Assembly: GCA_944325415.1 (NCBI GenBank)
Contig: CALUZW010000004.1
Span: 96,616 to 160,615, forward strand
DNA from: an uncultured Bacteroidales bacterium
GTDB lineage: Bacteria; Bacteroidota; Bacteroidia; Bacteroidales; UBA11471
DNA: 64,000 nucleotides
Direction: 5' to 3'
The first letter of the stretch is position 1, and each line of letters begins with the position of its first letter. A model generated the notes under the pieces. That model saw nothing but the letters and a program-made list of their open reading frames with translations, was not told the DNA's origin and made no database searches. The position numbers and the translations under genes are program-made. Shown piece by piece: positions 55,314 to 63,457 of the stretch.

Positions 55314-56498
55314 TCAACGCAATTTGTGCCGTTCGAAATAGGGGGCCGAGATGTGGCGGAAAAAGAAATAGCCCACGACAAGCGTTATCAGGGCACAGAT
55401 GTAGGCCGTGGTATAGTCGGACATATCGGCAATACCGCCCCCCACCAGTACGCCCAGACCCACACCCAAATCCCAGGAGGTGAGGTAGGTAGAGTTGGCC
55501 GTGCCCCGCTGGTTATGCTCGGCCAGGTTGATGAAGTAGGTCTGGAACGACGGGCACACAAAACCGTATCCCATGCCCAGAACAGCGGCCGAGGCAAAAT
55601 AGGCCGCCGGCACTTTCAGAAAGATGAAAAGCGAATATCCGACAAAGAGTATGATGATACCCACCTGTATGAGGCGCACGATATAGCCCTTGTTGAGCAG
55701 CCGTCCCGACATCAGACGCGAGAAGATGAGACCGAAGGCCATGAGCATGAAAAAGACTCCCGTGCCCGACTCCATACCCACCTCGGCCCGGCCGTAAACA
55801 GCCAAGTAGGTCGACAGCATGCCGTAGCCAAACGACAGCATACTCACCGCAATGGCTCCCGAGGTGCCCTTTACGAGGAAGAAGCGGTCGAACGATATGT
55901 GTTCGGTAGCCGGTCGCGGCAACCGCTCCTTGGCCGGCACCCGTACCGTCGTAACCAGCACGAAACCCACGCAGCACGAGAGCAGCGACACCCAGAATAT
56001 CGTATCGTAATTGTGCGAGGCTTCGAGCAGATAGAGCGAGACGGTGGGCCCCACGGCCATGGCCAGGTTGCTGCTCACACCGAAATAGCCGATGCCTTCG
56101 CCCCGTCGCGACGAGGGCATCACGTCGATGGCCACCGTGCTGTTGGCCACACTCACTATGCCGTAGGAAAAGCCGTGCAGCGCCCGTATGACGGCAAAAA
56201 ACAGCACCGATGCCGCCAACAGATAGCCGCCGAAGATGCAGGTAAACACGGCATAACAGATGAGCATCAGCCGTTTGCGAGGGAAAGTATCGACCATGAA
56301 ACCGGCAAAGGGACGCATGAAAAGCGCCGTTATGGTGTAGAGCGACAAGACCATGCCCACGGTCGACTCATTGGCTTCGAAGCGCTCCATCAGATAGAGG
56401 GGCAGCACGGGCAAGAGCAGGTAAAAGGCAAAGAAGAGAAGGAAACTGCCCCCTGAGATGGCCAAAAACGAGGAGGTCCACAGCTTGTCTTTTTTCAT
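55314..56498 (-). CDS. Major facilitator superfamily transporter
   Basis: A 394-aa transporter with about 12 membrane helices, e.g. LLFFAFYLLLPVLPLYLMER and the intracellular loop motif FMVDTFPRKRLMLI between helices 2 and 3, the drug/sugar MFS signature. Substrate is unknown; a set of arabinose- or multidrug-efflux-like relatives is plausible. The frame opens upstream to 56753 through a repeat array, but the ATG at 56498 (MKKDKLWTSSF) is the family-like start. The TATCTTTG box ending the repeat array is its promoter. Confidence 0.85.
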   Translation of the reverse strand: MKKDKLWTSSFLAISGGSFLLFFAFYLLLPVLPLYLMERFEANESTVGMVLSLYTITALFMRPFAGFMVDTFPRKRLMLICYAVFTCIFGGYLLAASVLFFAVIRALHGFSYGIVSVANSTVAIDVMPSSRRGEGIGYFGVSSNLAMAVGPTVSLYLLEASHNYDTIFWVSLLSCCVGFVLVTTVRVPAKERLPRPATEHISFDRFFLVKGTSGAIAVSMLSFGYGMLSTYLAVYGRAEVGMESGTGVFFMLMAFGLIFSRLMSGRLLNKGYIVRLIQVGIIILFVGYSLFIFLKVPAAYFASAAVLGMGYGFVCPSFQTYFINLAEHNQRGTANSTYLTSWDLGVGLGVLVGGGIADMSDYTTAYICALITLVVGYFFFRHISAPYFERHKLR

Positions 56499-56549
56499 AT
56501 CTTCGGGTAACCGGTCTTCGCGCCGGCAGCGATACAAAGTTTCGGGCGG

Positions 56550-56728
56550 CAAAGATAGTGAAAGGCGAGAGTAAAAAGACCAAACTCGTTTGAGATTTTT
56601 ACCGAGCCGCATCCTATCTTCTGAAAAGATAGTGAAAGGCGAGAGCAGAGGCAAAGAGAAAACGAAGTTTTCACTCGTTGACTGTGTCGAGCCGCATCCT
56701 GTCTTCTGAAAAGACAGTGAAAAGCGAG
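56550..56728 (-). repeat. Promoter-bearing dispersed repeat array, copies B1, B2 and a partial
   Basis: On the minus strand a unit starts CTCGC[C/T]TTTCACT[A/G]TCTTTTCAG. Copy B1 is 56728-56644 (85 bp), B2 is 56643-56570 (74 bp, diverged in its second half), and a partial unit 56569-56550 ends in TATCTTTG. B1 matches the copy at 11501-11585 at 71 of 85 positions. The last box lies about 52 bp before the MFS start codon. Confidence 0.75.
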
Positions 56729-56820
56729 AATGAAGAGGCCGACACAGCGACATTGAACCATCTCCCCTCCCGCGGCGTTTTTACCATACACTTTTTTGTC
56801 TCACTAAAACCCATCGCAAC

Positions 56821-57396
56821 ATGAAACTGAAAGGAAGCCTTACCGAACAAAACCTGCTGAAAGCCTTCGCCGGTGAATCGCAAGCCCGCAACCGCTACAC
56901 GTTTTTCGCCCAGACGGCCCGCGAAGAAGGCTACGAACAGATTGCCGGCGTGTTTGCCGAAACCGCCGACCAGGAGCTGGCACACGCCCGCCGCTTTTTC
57001 GACTTTCTCGACGAGGGAGGCATGGTAACCATCGAAGCCGAATATCCGGCCGGCCGCATCGGGAAAACCAAGGAGAACCTCTACGAAGCCGCCGAAGGAG
57101 AACTGCTCGAATGGTCGGACCTGTACAGCAACTTCTCTACCATCGCCGTCGACGAAGGGTTCAAAGATGTGGCCGCCGCATTCCGTGCCATAGCCCGGGT
57201 CGAGGAGTTTCACGAGTGGCGCTACCGCCAGTTGCTCTCCCGCATGGAAGAGCACGAGGTATTCCGCCGCGAAGAGCCCATCAAATGGCAATGCCGCCAC
57301 TGCGGCTATGTGCATGAAGGGCTCAATCCTCCCGAGAAATGCCCCGCCTGCCTCCACCCGAAGGCCTATTTCGAACCCAAACGGTTGAACTATTAA
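56821..57396 (+). CDS. rbr: Rubrerythrin
   Basis: A 191-aa peroxide-scavenging protein of anaerobes. The N-terminal four-helix diiron domain has EKxx-type ligands in LLKAFAGESQARNRY, EEFHEWRYRQLL and QELAHARRFF. The rubredoxin-like tail has CRHC and CPAC iron ligands. Length matches rubrerythrins. It stands alone with no clear -7 box in the short 5' region. Confidence 0.95.
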   Translation: MKLKGSLTEQNLLKAFAGESQARNRYTFFAQTAREEGYEQIAGVFAETADQELAHARRFFDFLDEGGMVTIEAEYPAGRIGKTKENLYEAAEGELLEWSDLYSNFSTIAVDEGFKDVAAAFRAIARVEEFHEWRYRQLLSRMEEHEVFRREEPIKWQCRHCGYVHEGLNPPEKCPACLHPKAYFEPKRLNY

Positions 57397-57477
57397 CCCC
57401 ATATGGACAAGACCGCCGGCTCCCTGACTTGGGAAGCCGGCGGTCGTTCTATTCAAAGAACCGGCGGGAAGGCATGT

Positions 57478-59040
57478 TCAACGGGCCAGTCCGGGACCAT
57501 CGGTGGTGTAGGTAAAGAAGTCGAAGTCGGCCACGCCGCCGTCGCCCCCTACATTGTAGGTATAGAGCCCCACACGGGTTCCTTTCCAGCTGCCGAATTT
57601 AAGGGCGTAAGGTTCTCCGGCCTCGACATAGCGTTTGCCGTCGGTGCTGTAATAGAGGCGGTGGCTGTTGGCCGGATAGTCGACAACGGCACGCAGGTAG
57701 ACGGTTTTTCCGCCTACGGCGGTAATCTCCTCTACACGTCCGTCTTTTTCCAGGTAGAGAATTTTCTTGCCCTGCTTACACATCACGCCTATACCGTTGA
57801 AAAGGTTGCCGGCACAGAGCAGTCCGGCCCGCTGCCCATCGACCATACGCGAAAAGTCGAGGCGGGTTGTCGCCTCGGAGTGGTAACCCATGGTCTTCTG
57901 CGAGAGCATATTGTGCGAGGCTTTCAGGCTGTCGCCCTGCAAAGCGGTGAGGCGCAGCCACCCCTTGTGGGCGGTAAGCGACACACACTCGGGGCGCGGA
58001 TTGTGGTTGTATTGCCACTGCACGCCGAGACGGGATGCCGAAAAATCGTCGCTCGACTGGGGCAACGTAATGTCGCTGCCGGCCGAGGCAACGCGCGGCT
58101 TGGTCCACACCCGCACCGGCTCGCCGATGCCGTTCATGTCGATGTCGACCCCGATGACGGGCCAACCGTCTTTCCAGTGCGCCGGCTGCAAATGTACCAC
58201 ACGACCGATGGGCTGCACAAACTGGAAATGGTAGAACCACCACTCCCCGTCGGGCGTGTCGACCAACGCTCCCTGGTGCGGGCCGTTGATGGGGGTGCTT
58301 CCCTGCTCCATCACCACTTTTTTCTCATAGGGGCCATAGATGTTGCGCGAGCGAAGCACCGTCTGCCAGCCTACCTCTACCCCACCCTCGGGTATGCTGA
58401 TATAATAATAGCCGTCGCGCTTGTATATCTTCGTGCCCTCGGCCACGGGACCGGTATAGACGGTAAAGCCGTCGTCGAGCAGTTCACGCCCGTCGGGGCT
58501 CATCTTGTGTATGATGATGGGGCCTGCCCCGTGGCGGCTGCGGCCGAGGTAGGCCTGCCCGTCTTCGTCCCAGAAAGGGCACGGGTCTTCCCACTTCTCG
58601 ACGGCCACGACACGGTGCAGCGGTGCCCACGGCCCGCGGGGGTCGGTGGCGGTAGTCATGAAGAGCCCCTCGTGCGGGGTGCAGAAGAAGACCCAGAACT
58701 TACCGTCGTGGTAACGTATGGTAGGGGCCCAGGAACCGCCGGCAAAGCGGCGGTTGTCGTCCCACTTGGGATAGTCAAACCGGTCGTAGACCTGGGAGAT
58801 GATGGTCCAGTTGACCATATCGTCCGATTCCAAAACGGGCATACCGATGTAGTGGAAGTCGGAACATACCATATAGTATTTCTCCCCCACGCGTATCACG
58901 TCGGGGTCGGAATAGTCGGCATTGAGTATCGGGTTCACATAGGTGCCGTTGCCCTGGTCGCCCCAAGCGGTGGTCGACTGGGCCGGTGCCCCCACTATGG
59001 CGACGGCAAAAAGCCAGGCGGCAAGAATCTGTTTTTTCAT
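57478..59040 (-). CDS. Secreted GH43 beta-xylosidase/arabinofuranosidase
   Basis: A 520-aa third family-43 enzyme. Signal peptide MKKQILAAWLFAVAIVGAPA; propeller motifs NPILNADYSDPDVIRVG (base Asp), EDPCPFWDEDGQAYL and AEGTKIYKRDGYYYI (acid Glu). The C-terminal jelly-roll domain is of the GH43_C2 type. It is separate from the GH43-GH97-GH43 run but the same type of enzyme as the first one. Confidence 0.9.
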   Translation of the reverse strand: MKKQILAAWLFAVAIVGAPAQSTTAWGDQGNGTYVNPILNADYSDPDVIRVGEKYYMVCSDFHYIGMPVLESDDMVNWTIISQVYDRFDYPKWDDNRRFAGGSWAPTIRYHDGKFWVFFCTPHEGLFMTTATDPRGPWAPLHRVVAVEKWEDPCPFWDEDGQAYLGRSRHGAGPIIIHKMSPDGRELLDDGFTVYTGPVAEGTKIYKRDGYYYISIPEGGVEVGWQTVLRSRNIYGPYEKKVVMEQGSTPINGPHQGALVDTPDGEWWFYHFQFVQPIGRVVHLQPAHWKDGWPVIGVDIDMNGIGEPVRVWTKPRVASAGSDITLPQSSDDFSASRLGVQWQYNHNPRPECVSLTAHKGWLRLTALQGDSLKASHNMLSQKTMGYHSEATTRLDFSRMVDGQRAGLLCAGNLFNGIGVMCKQGKKILYLEKDGRVEEITAVGGKTVYLRAVVDYPANSHRLYYSTDGKRYVEAGEPYALKFGSWKGTRVGLYTYNVGGDGGVADFDFFTYTTDGPGLAR

Positions 59041-59070
59041 GGAATCTTTCTTTATCGAATAGTTGATGTT

Positions 59071-59102
59071 CAAAGATAAACGAAAAGAGCCTACTTTCCA
59101 AA
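59071..59102 (-). promoter_or_regulatory. Promoter of the GH43 gene overlapping the nadB terminator
   Basis: On the minus strand TATCTTTG (59078-59071) and TTTG (59102-59099) are 20 bp apart, 31 bp before the GH43 start. The same bases carry the nadB terminator loop. Confidence 0.75.
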
Positions 59103-59120
59103 CGGACAAAGCAGGCTCTT
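59085..59120 (-). terminator. Intrinsic terminator of nadB
   Basis: AAGAGCCT (59085-59092) pairs with AGGCTCTT (59113-59120) around a 20-nt loop. Read in the nadB direction it is followed by TTCGTTTATCTTT. It overlaps the promoter of the next gene. Confidence 0.6.
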
Positions 59121-59144
59121 ACAAATTTACCCTCTCACGAGACT

Positions 59145-60728
59145 CTATTTCTTCCCGTCAGCGGCGGCGTGGGGATAATCGATGGTGTAGTGCAACCCGC
59201 GGCTCTCCTTGCGCTCCATGGCCTGACGGGTGATGAGATAACCCACGTTTATCATGTTGCGCAACTCGCATATCTCGCGCGAGGCCTTGCTGCGCTTGAA
59301 GAGGCTCTCGGTCTCCTCGTAGAGAATGTCGAGGCGGTTCCAGGCCCGGGTGAGGCGCACGTTGCTGCGCACGATGCCCACATACGACTCCATGATCTGG
59401 TTCACCTCCTTCATGCTCTGGGTGATGAGAATACGCTCTTCGTTGGTGATGGTACCTTCGGCGTTCCACTCGGGAATGTCGGTGTTGAAATCGTAACGTT
59501 CGAGCACGCTCAGGGCATGGCGGGCAGCGGCGTCGGCATATACGATAGCCTCGATGAGCGAATTTGAGGCCAGACGGTTACCGCCGTGCAGACCGGTGCA
59601 GGAACACTCGCCCAGGGCATAGAGCCGGCGTATGCTCGACTGTCCGTCGAGGTCGACCTTGATACCGCCACACAAGTAGTGGGCGGCCGGTGCCACGGGT
59701 ATGTAATCGCGGGTAATGTCGATGCCTATCGAGAGGCAATGCTTGTAGATGTTGGGGAAGTGGCGCTTGGTCTCCTCGGGGTCTTTGTGGGTAACGTCGA
59801 GGAAGACGTGGTCTTCGCCGCGCTGCTTCATCTCGCTGTCAATGGCACGGGCCACAATGTCGCGCGGTGCCAGCGAGAGGCGCGGGTCGTACTTCTGCAT
59901 GAACTCCTCACCGGCCTGGTTGCGCAGCACGGCACCGTATCCGCGCATGGCTTCGGTAATGAGGAAACTGGGCCGGTCGCCGGGGTGATAGAGCGCCGTG
60001 GGGTGGAACTGGATAAACTCCATGTCTTTCACCGCACCCTTGGCACGGTATACCATGGCAATGCCGTCGCCCGTAGCCACCAGCGGATTGGTCGTGTTGC
60101 GGTACACCGCCTCGCAACCACCCGTGGCCATGACGGTGATTTTGGAGAGGAAGGTGTCGACCTCGCCCGTCTCTTCATTGAGCACATAGGCACCGTAACA
60201 CTTGATGCCGGGCGTGTGGCGGGTAACGATGATGCCCAAGTGGTGCTGGGTAATGATTTCGACGGCAAAATGGTTTTTGAATATCGTGATGTTGGGGTGC
60301 TGTTTCACCGCATTGATGAGGCTGGTCTGTATCTCGGCCCCGGTATTGTCTTTGTGGTGCAGGATACGGAACTCGGAGTGGCCGCCCTCCCGATGGAGGT
60401 CAAACTCGCCGTTCTCTTTCTTGTCGAACTGCACACCCCACTCGATGAGCTGCTTTATCTGTCCGGGGGCTTCGCGCACCACCTTCTCCACAGCCTGCCG
60501 GTCGCTTATCCAGTCGCCGGCAATCATCGTGTCTTCGATATGCTTCTCAAAGTTGTCTACCGCAAGATTGGTCACCGAAGCGATGCCGCCTTGCGCAAAA
60601 TAGGTGTTGGCCTCTTCGAGACCGGCCTTGCAGATGAGTGCCACTTTTCCCTTGTGGGCCACTTTCAGGGCAAAACTCATTCCGGCAATGCCCGAACCTA
60701 TCACCAAAAAATCGTATTTATATACCAT
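59145..60728 (-). CDS. nadB: L-aspartate oxidase
   Basis: A 527-aa flavoenzyme making iminoaspartate, the first step of NAD synthesis. FAD binding is in FLVIGSGIAGMSFALKVA; active-site segments are QGGIASVT, IQFHPTAL and CTGLHGGNRLASNSL. Its length matches the family. nadA and nadC are not in the window. A TATATTTG box at 60771-60778 (minus strand) is its promoter candidate. Confidence 0.96.
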   Translation of the reverse strand: MVYKYDFLVIGSGIAGMSFALKVAHKGKVALICKAGLEEANTYFAQGGIASVTNLAVDNFEKHIEDTMIAGDWISDRQAVEKVVREAPGQIKQLIEWGVQFDKKENGEFDLHREGGHSEFRILHHKDNTGAEIQTSLINAVKQHPNITIFKNHFAVEIITQHHLGIIVTRHTPGIKCYGAYVLNEETGEVDTFLSKITVMATGGCEAVYRNTTNPLVATGDGIAMVYRAKGAVKDMEFIQFHPTALYHPGDRPSFLITEAMRGYGAVLRNQAGEEFMQKYDPRLSLAPRDIVARAIDSEMKQRGEDHVFLDVTHKDPEETKRHFPNIYKHCLSIGIDITRDYIPVAPAAHYLCGGIKVDLDGQSSIRRLYALGECSCTGLHGGNRLASNSLIEAIVYADAAARHALSVLERYDFNTDIPEWNAEGTITNEERILITQSMKEVNQIMESYVGIVRSNVRLTRAWNRLDILYEETESLFKRSKASREICELRNMINVGYLITRQAMERKESRGLHYTIDYPHAAADGKK

Positions 60729-60770
60729 ACACTCTTTCTTTCACCGGCATTTGTTCCGGTGTTCTACCGG

Positions 60771-60778
60771 CAAATATA
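60771..60778 (-). promoter_or_regulatory. -7 box for nadB
   Basis: The minus strand reads TATATTTG, an exact TAnnTTTG match 43 bp before the nadB ATG. Confidence 0.5.
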
Positions 60779-60967
60779 CGAAATTCCATCAAAGAATATT
60801 CCCGCACTCGCGCATTTTACCCCTGCCGGCCATTCCCCGCCCTGTTTATACACAACTTTTTTAAGGTTATGCAGCGATTTGGCACATCACGCAAAGACCT
60901 TTGCCTGCACAAAGCAGTCGGCGATATTTTACTTTGAGTTTGTGTTTTAAAGAAAAATTTATTTTCT

Positions 60968-60997
60968 TTACCTCCGAAAACTAAAAAAGGAGGTAAA
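60968..60997 (+). promoter_or_regulatory. Inverted repeat upstream of the structured RNA
   Basis: TTTACCTCC (60968-60976) pairs perfectly with GGAGGTAAA (60989-60997) across a 12-nt loop. No T-run suits a terminator, so it may be an operator for the RNA promoter at 61012-61019. Confidence 0.35.
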
Positions 60998-61011
60998 AAC
61001 AGACATTTTAT

Positions 61012-61019
61012 AATCTTTG
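61012..61019 (+). promoter_or_regulatory. Candidate -7 box for the structured RNA
   Basis: AATCTTTG is one base off TAnnTTTG. It places a transcript start near 61026, just upstream of the paired RNA. No -33 match is seen. Confidence 0.4.
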
Positions 61020-61025
61020 TAACAT

Positions 61026-61212
61026 ATTGCACAACTTGCCTGACAATTATTGAACTCGGTTAAATCTGGTAAATTTAAGAAGTTCTACAATAAGCGTCAA
61101 AGTCAAGTTTGTACCCCCCATGGGGCGCAGACTGCTTTTTTCGTCTTAGAACTTCTGGCTTACCAGAGCCTTACCGAGTAAGAGAAAAAGCGATGGCTGC
61201 GTCCCTTTTCTT
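61026..61212 (+). ncRNA. Rod-like structured RNA resembling 6S RNA
   Basis: Four complementary blocks nest in order. ACTCGGT (61054-61060) pairs with ACCGAGT (61173-61179); TCTGGTA (61065-61071) with TACCAGA (61161-61167); AGAAGTTCTA (61078-61087) with TAGAACTTCT (61147-61156). A CCCC/GGGG hairpin (61116-61125) sits at the tip. Between the stem and the tip is a large open bubble (about 61088-61100 and 61134-61146). A long stem with a central open bubble is the 6S RNA plan, which mimics an open promoter and binds RNA polymerase. The ends are estimated; no conserved 6S sequence was confirmed. It lies in a 537-bp gap without a gene (60729-61265). Confidence 0.55.
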
Positions 61213-61265
61213 TTATAACAGCAGCAAATAAAATCAAAAACACTATCAACTCAAAAAAGGAAAAT

Positions 61266-61886
61266 ATGAAACTAAAAGGAATCTCTGTTGCACTTATTTT
61301 AGGAGCTGTATTTTTAACCGGTTGTCAAGACAACAAATTGGCTCGGGACCTCGAAGGAAAATGGATTGGGAATTTAGATTTCGTTGCAGAAGATGGAACC
61401 CCTTACACACAAACATTATTTTACCGCTTTAAATATAAAGAAAGTAATAGAACCGATGGAGGAATATTCAGCGAATATAGAAGCTACTCTATGGAAGAAA
61501 CTATCGAAGAAGATAATTTGCTGATAAGCTACACCGTGAGGAGCAGTATCGCCGGGAGATACGAAGTCCTGTTTGGAGACCTGATATTACGATACGACCC
61601 AAATACTCTAAGTGTAACAATAGATGATGTAGACATGAGCGTGGCCGGAGACCCGTTTTCCACAGATGAAATCAGGAAATCTGGCAATGCTTCAACAGAA
61701 ATACATGACACACCTTTCAAAGAAGAAATAACAAAAGCCATACAAAAAAACGTCCTCGAAGAATTTTATCAACAATACAAACAAGAGAATATAAATGAAA
61801 CGGTATACAAATGTTTAACCATCACAGGAGATACGACTCTTATTGCCAGCGACGGCTTGATTTCTCTCAAACGGGTAAACAATTAG
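61266..61886 (+). CDS. Putative lipoprotein of unknown function
   Basis: A 206-aa lipoprotein: signal peptide MKLKGISVALILGAVFL and lipobox LTGCQDN. The middle resembles a small beta-barrel (WIGNLDFVAEDGTPYTQTLF) like lipocalin-type stress proteins, without identified catalytic residues. Codon use here is AT-richer than in the rest of the window. It is preceded by AGGAAAAT close to the ATG. Confidence 0.75.
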   Translation: MKLKGISVALILGAVFLTGCQDNKLARDLEGKWIGNLDFVAEDGTPYTQTLFYRFKYKESNRTDGGIFSEYRSYSMEETIEEDNLLISYTVRSSIAGRYEVLFGDLILRYDPNTLSVTIDDVDMSVAGDPFSTDEIRKSGNASTEIHDTPFKEEITKAIQKNVLEEFYQQYKQENINETVYKCLTITGDTTLIASDGLISLKRVNN

Positions 61887-61984
61887 ATGGCTTCTCTTTC
61901 TGCAACTTGTTCGTTGCCATACTTTTTCAGGTACCGAAGACTTTTACTTGACTCCATTTATTAACATACTAAAAGGAATATCTT

Positions 61985-62749
61985 ATGGAAAAAGACGTAA
62001 ACGACAAACTCATGGATCTGTATTCCGGGTTATGGCCCGACTTCTGCAAGGCCATGAAATCTATCACAGCAAACACAGCGGCCGCCGCCCTACCCACCAA
62101 TCCGCTTCTGCTGTTTGTTAAAGACGACGGAGCCGATTATGAGAAAGCCGACTTGCGTGTCGTTGTTTTCGGCCGTGAGAACAACGATTGGGGAGGCACG
62201 TTTTCGGCCGAGAACATCGCCCCCCGCGAAGAAATAGACCGCATACAAGAAATTTACAACGGCTACTTCAATTATGGCGACGGCAGCCGAAAAATATTCA
62301 TGCACGGCATGGAGAAATTCATGTCCCGCCTTCGCGAAAAATGCCCGGGACGCACCATCGAATATGTATGGAACAATATCGTGAAGATAGGGAAAGCCCG
62401 CATTCCCGGGCAGAAAAATGCAATCGGCATTCCTCCGCAACAGATACAGGAGGTCGAGATGCAATATTTCCCTGTCGTGGAAGAAGAGCTGCGCATTCTG
62501 AAACCCGATGTCGTATTATTCCTCACGGGACCATCGTACGACCCTGTCATTGTCAAGCGCATTCAAGGCGTTACGTTCTCTCCCCTGACCTCGGCCCATG
62601 GCCAAGAAATAGCCAGGGTTGAAATTCCCGGCGTAAAATGGGCCTATCGCACTTTTCACCCACGCGGATTCATGTATAAAGGAAAAGGTACCATGGATGC
62701 CTATTTCGACACAATCGTTGAAGATATTCTATGTAATCTCAAAAAATAA
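61985..62749 (+). CDS. Hypothetical protein, possible uracil-DNA-glycosylase fold
   Basis: A 254-aa cytoplasmic protein. The strand VVVFGRENNDWGG, then PDVVLFLTGPSYDPVIVK and the late TFHPRGFMYKG resemble the order of the UDG superfamily motifs (first loop, strand and HPS-type motif), but the residues differ. I treat this as a possibility only. It starts 98 bp after the upstream lipoprotein and precedes the next lipoprotein by 8 bp. Confidence 0.5.
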   Translation: MEKDVNDKLMDLYSGLWPDFCKAMKSITANTAAAALPTNPLLLFVKDDGADYEKADLRVVVFGRENNDWGGTFSAENIAPREEIDRIQEIYNGYFNYGDGSRKIFMHGMEKFMSRLREKCPGRTIEYVWNNIVKIGKARIPGQKNAIGIPPQQIQEVEMQYFPVVEEELRILKPDVVLFLTGPSYDPVIVKRIQGVTFSPLTSAHGQEIARVEIPGVKWAYRTFHPRGFMYKGKGTMDAYFDTIVEDILCNLKK

Positions 62750-62757
62750 CAACACTT

Positions 62758-63387
62758 ATGAAAAAACTTTTTCTTCTTATCGGTATCGGACTATTTTTTG
62801 CTCTACTGACAAGCAGTTGTGAAAACAACGGCAACACATTTACTTCGGGTAATGTGCCAAACGAAGAATATGAGCTTTGGAATATAATACCACAACAATC
62901 TATCGAAACATTCGCCTTACGCATCACAGAAATCCCCTTATATAAATACACTACATCTGAATATAATTATAATATATACACATATATTGAAAAGGAGCAT
63001 CTTGAAAAAACTTGGTTATCCATACAATTCTTCGAAAATATGGATAAAAACGAACGATGCGGATTTCTTATAGGGGCAGATGATATATATTATCCACTCG
63101 ATGCAATCACAGAATTGATAAGCACTCTCGAAAAAATCGAAACACAAATACAAAACGACACCTGTACCTACTCCTGTACCCGGTTTTATAACACTGCCTC
63201 CAACTTAACTATAACGTATAACTATGACAGAGATAAGAAAAAATGGGAAAAAATCAGTATTCCGAACATTAACAAAACAATTGACATAGAAAATCTCAAT
63301 GCAGTAATAAAAGGTCTAATAGATTGTAAAAACAGTATTATCAATTACAAAATAGGCCAATGGAATAACCACTCAACCCCAGAATAA
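62758..63387 (+). CDS. Putative lipoprotein of unknown function
   Basis: A 209-aa lipoprotein with signal peptide MKKLFLLIGIGLFFALL and lipobox SSCENN. The rest is low in GC and has many Asn, Tyr and Ile residues (EYNYNIYTYIEKEHLEKTW), unlike neighbouring genes. It begins 8 bp after the possible UDG-fold gene, suggesting one transcript. No family recognised. Confidence 0.7.
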   Translation: MKKLFLLIGIGLFFALLTSSCENNGNTFTSGNVPNEEYELWNIIPQQSIETFALRITEIPLYKYTTSEYNYNIYTYIEKEHLEKTWLSIQFFENMDKNERCGFLIGADDIYYPLDAITELISTLEKIETQIQNDTCTYSCTRFYNTASNLTITYNYDRDKKKWEKISIPNINKTIDIENLNAVIKGLIDCKNSIINYKIGQWNNHSTPE

Positions 63388-63457
63388 TGACATATGGATA
63401 TATGCCGGTAATGCCAAAGACCGTAAACAAGAGGCACCACTCTAAAAACAAATACTT

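Noticed and set aside
56499..56753. N-terminal extension of the MFS protein to 479 residues
   Set aside because: The extra residues are translated repeat DNA and promoter; the ATG at 56498 starts a normal transporter.
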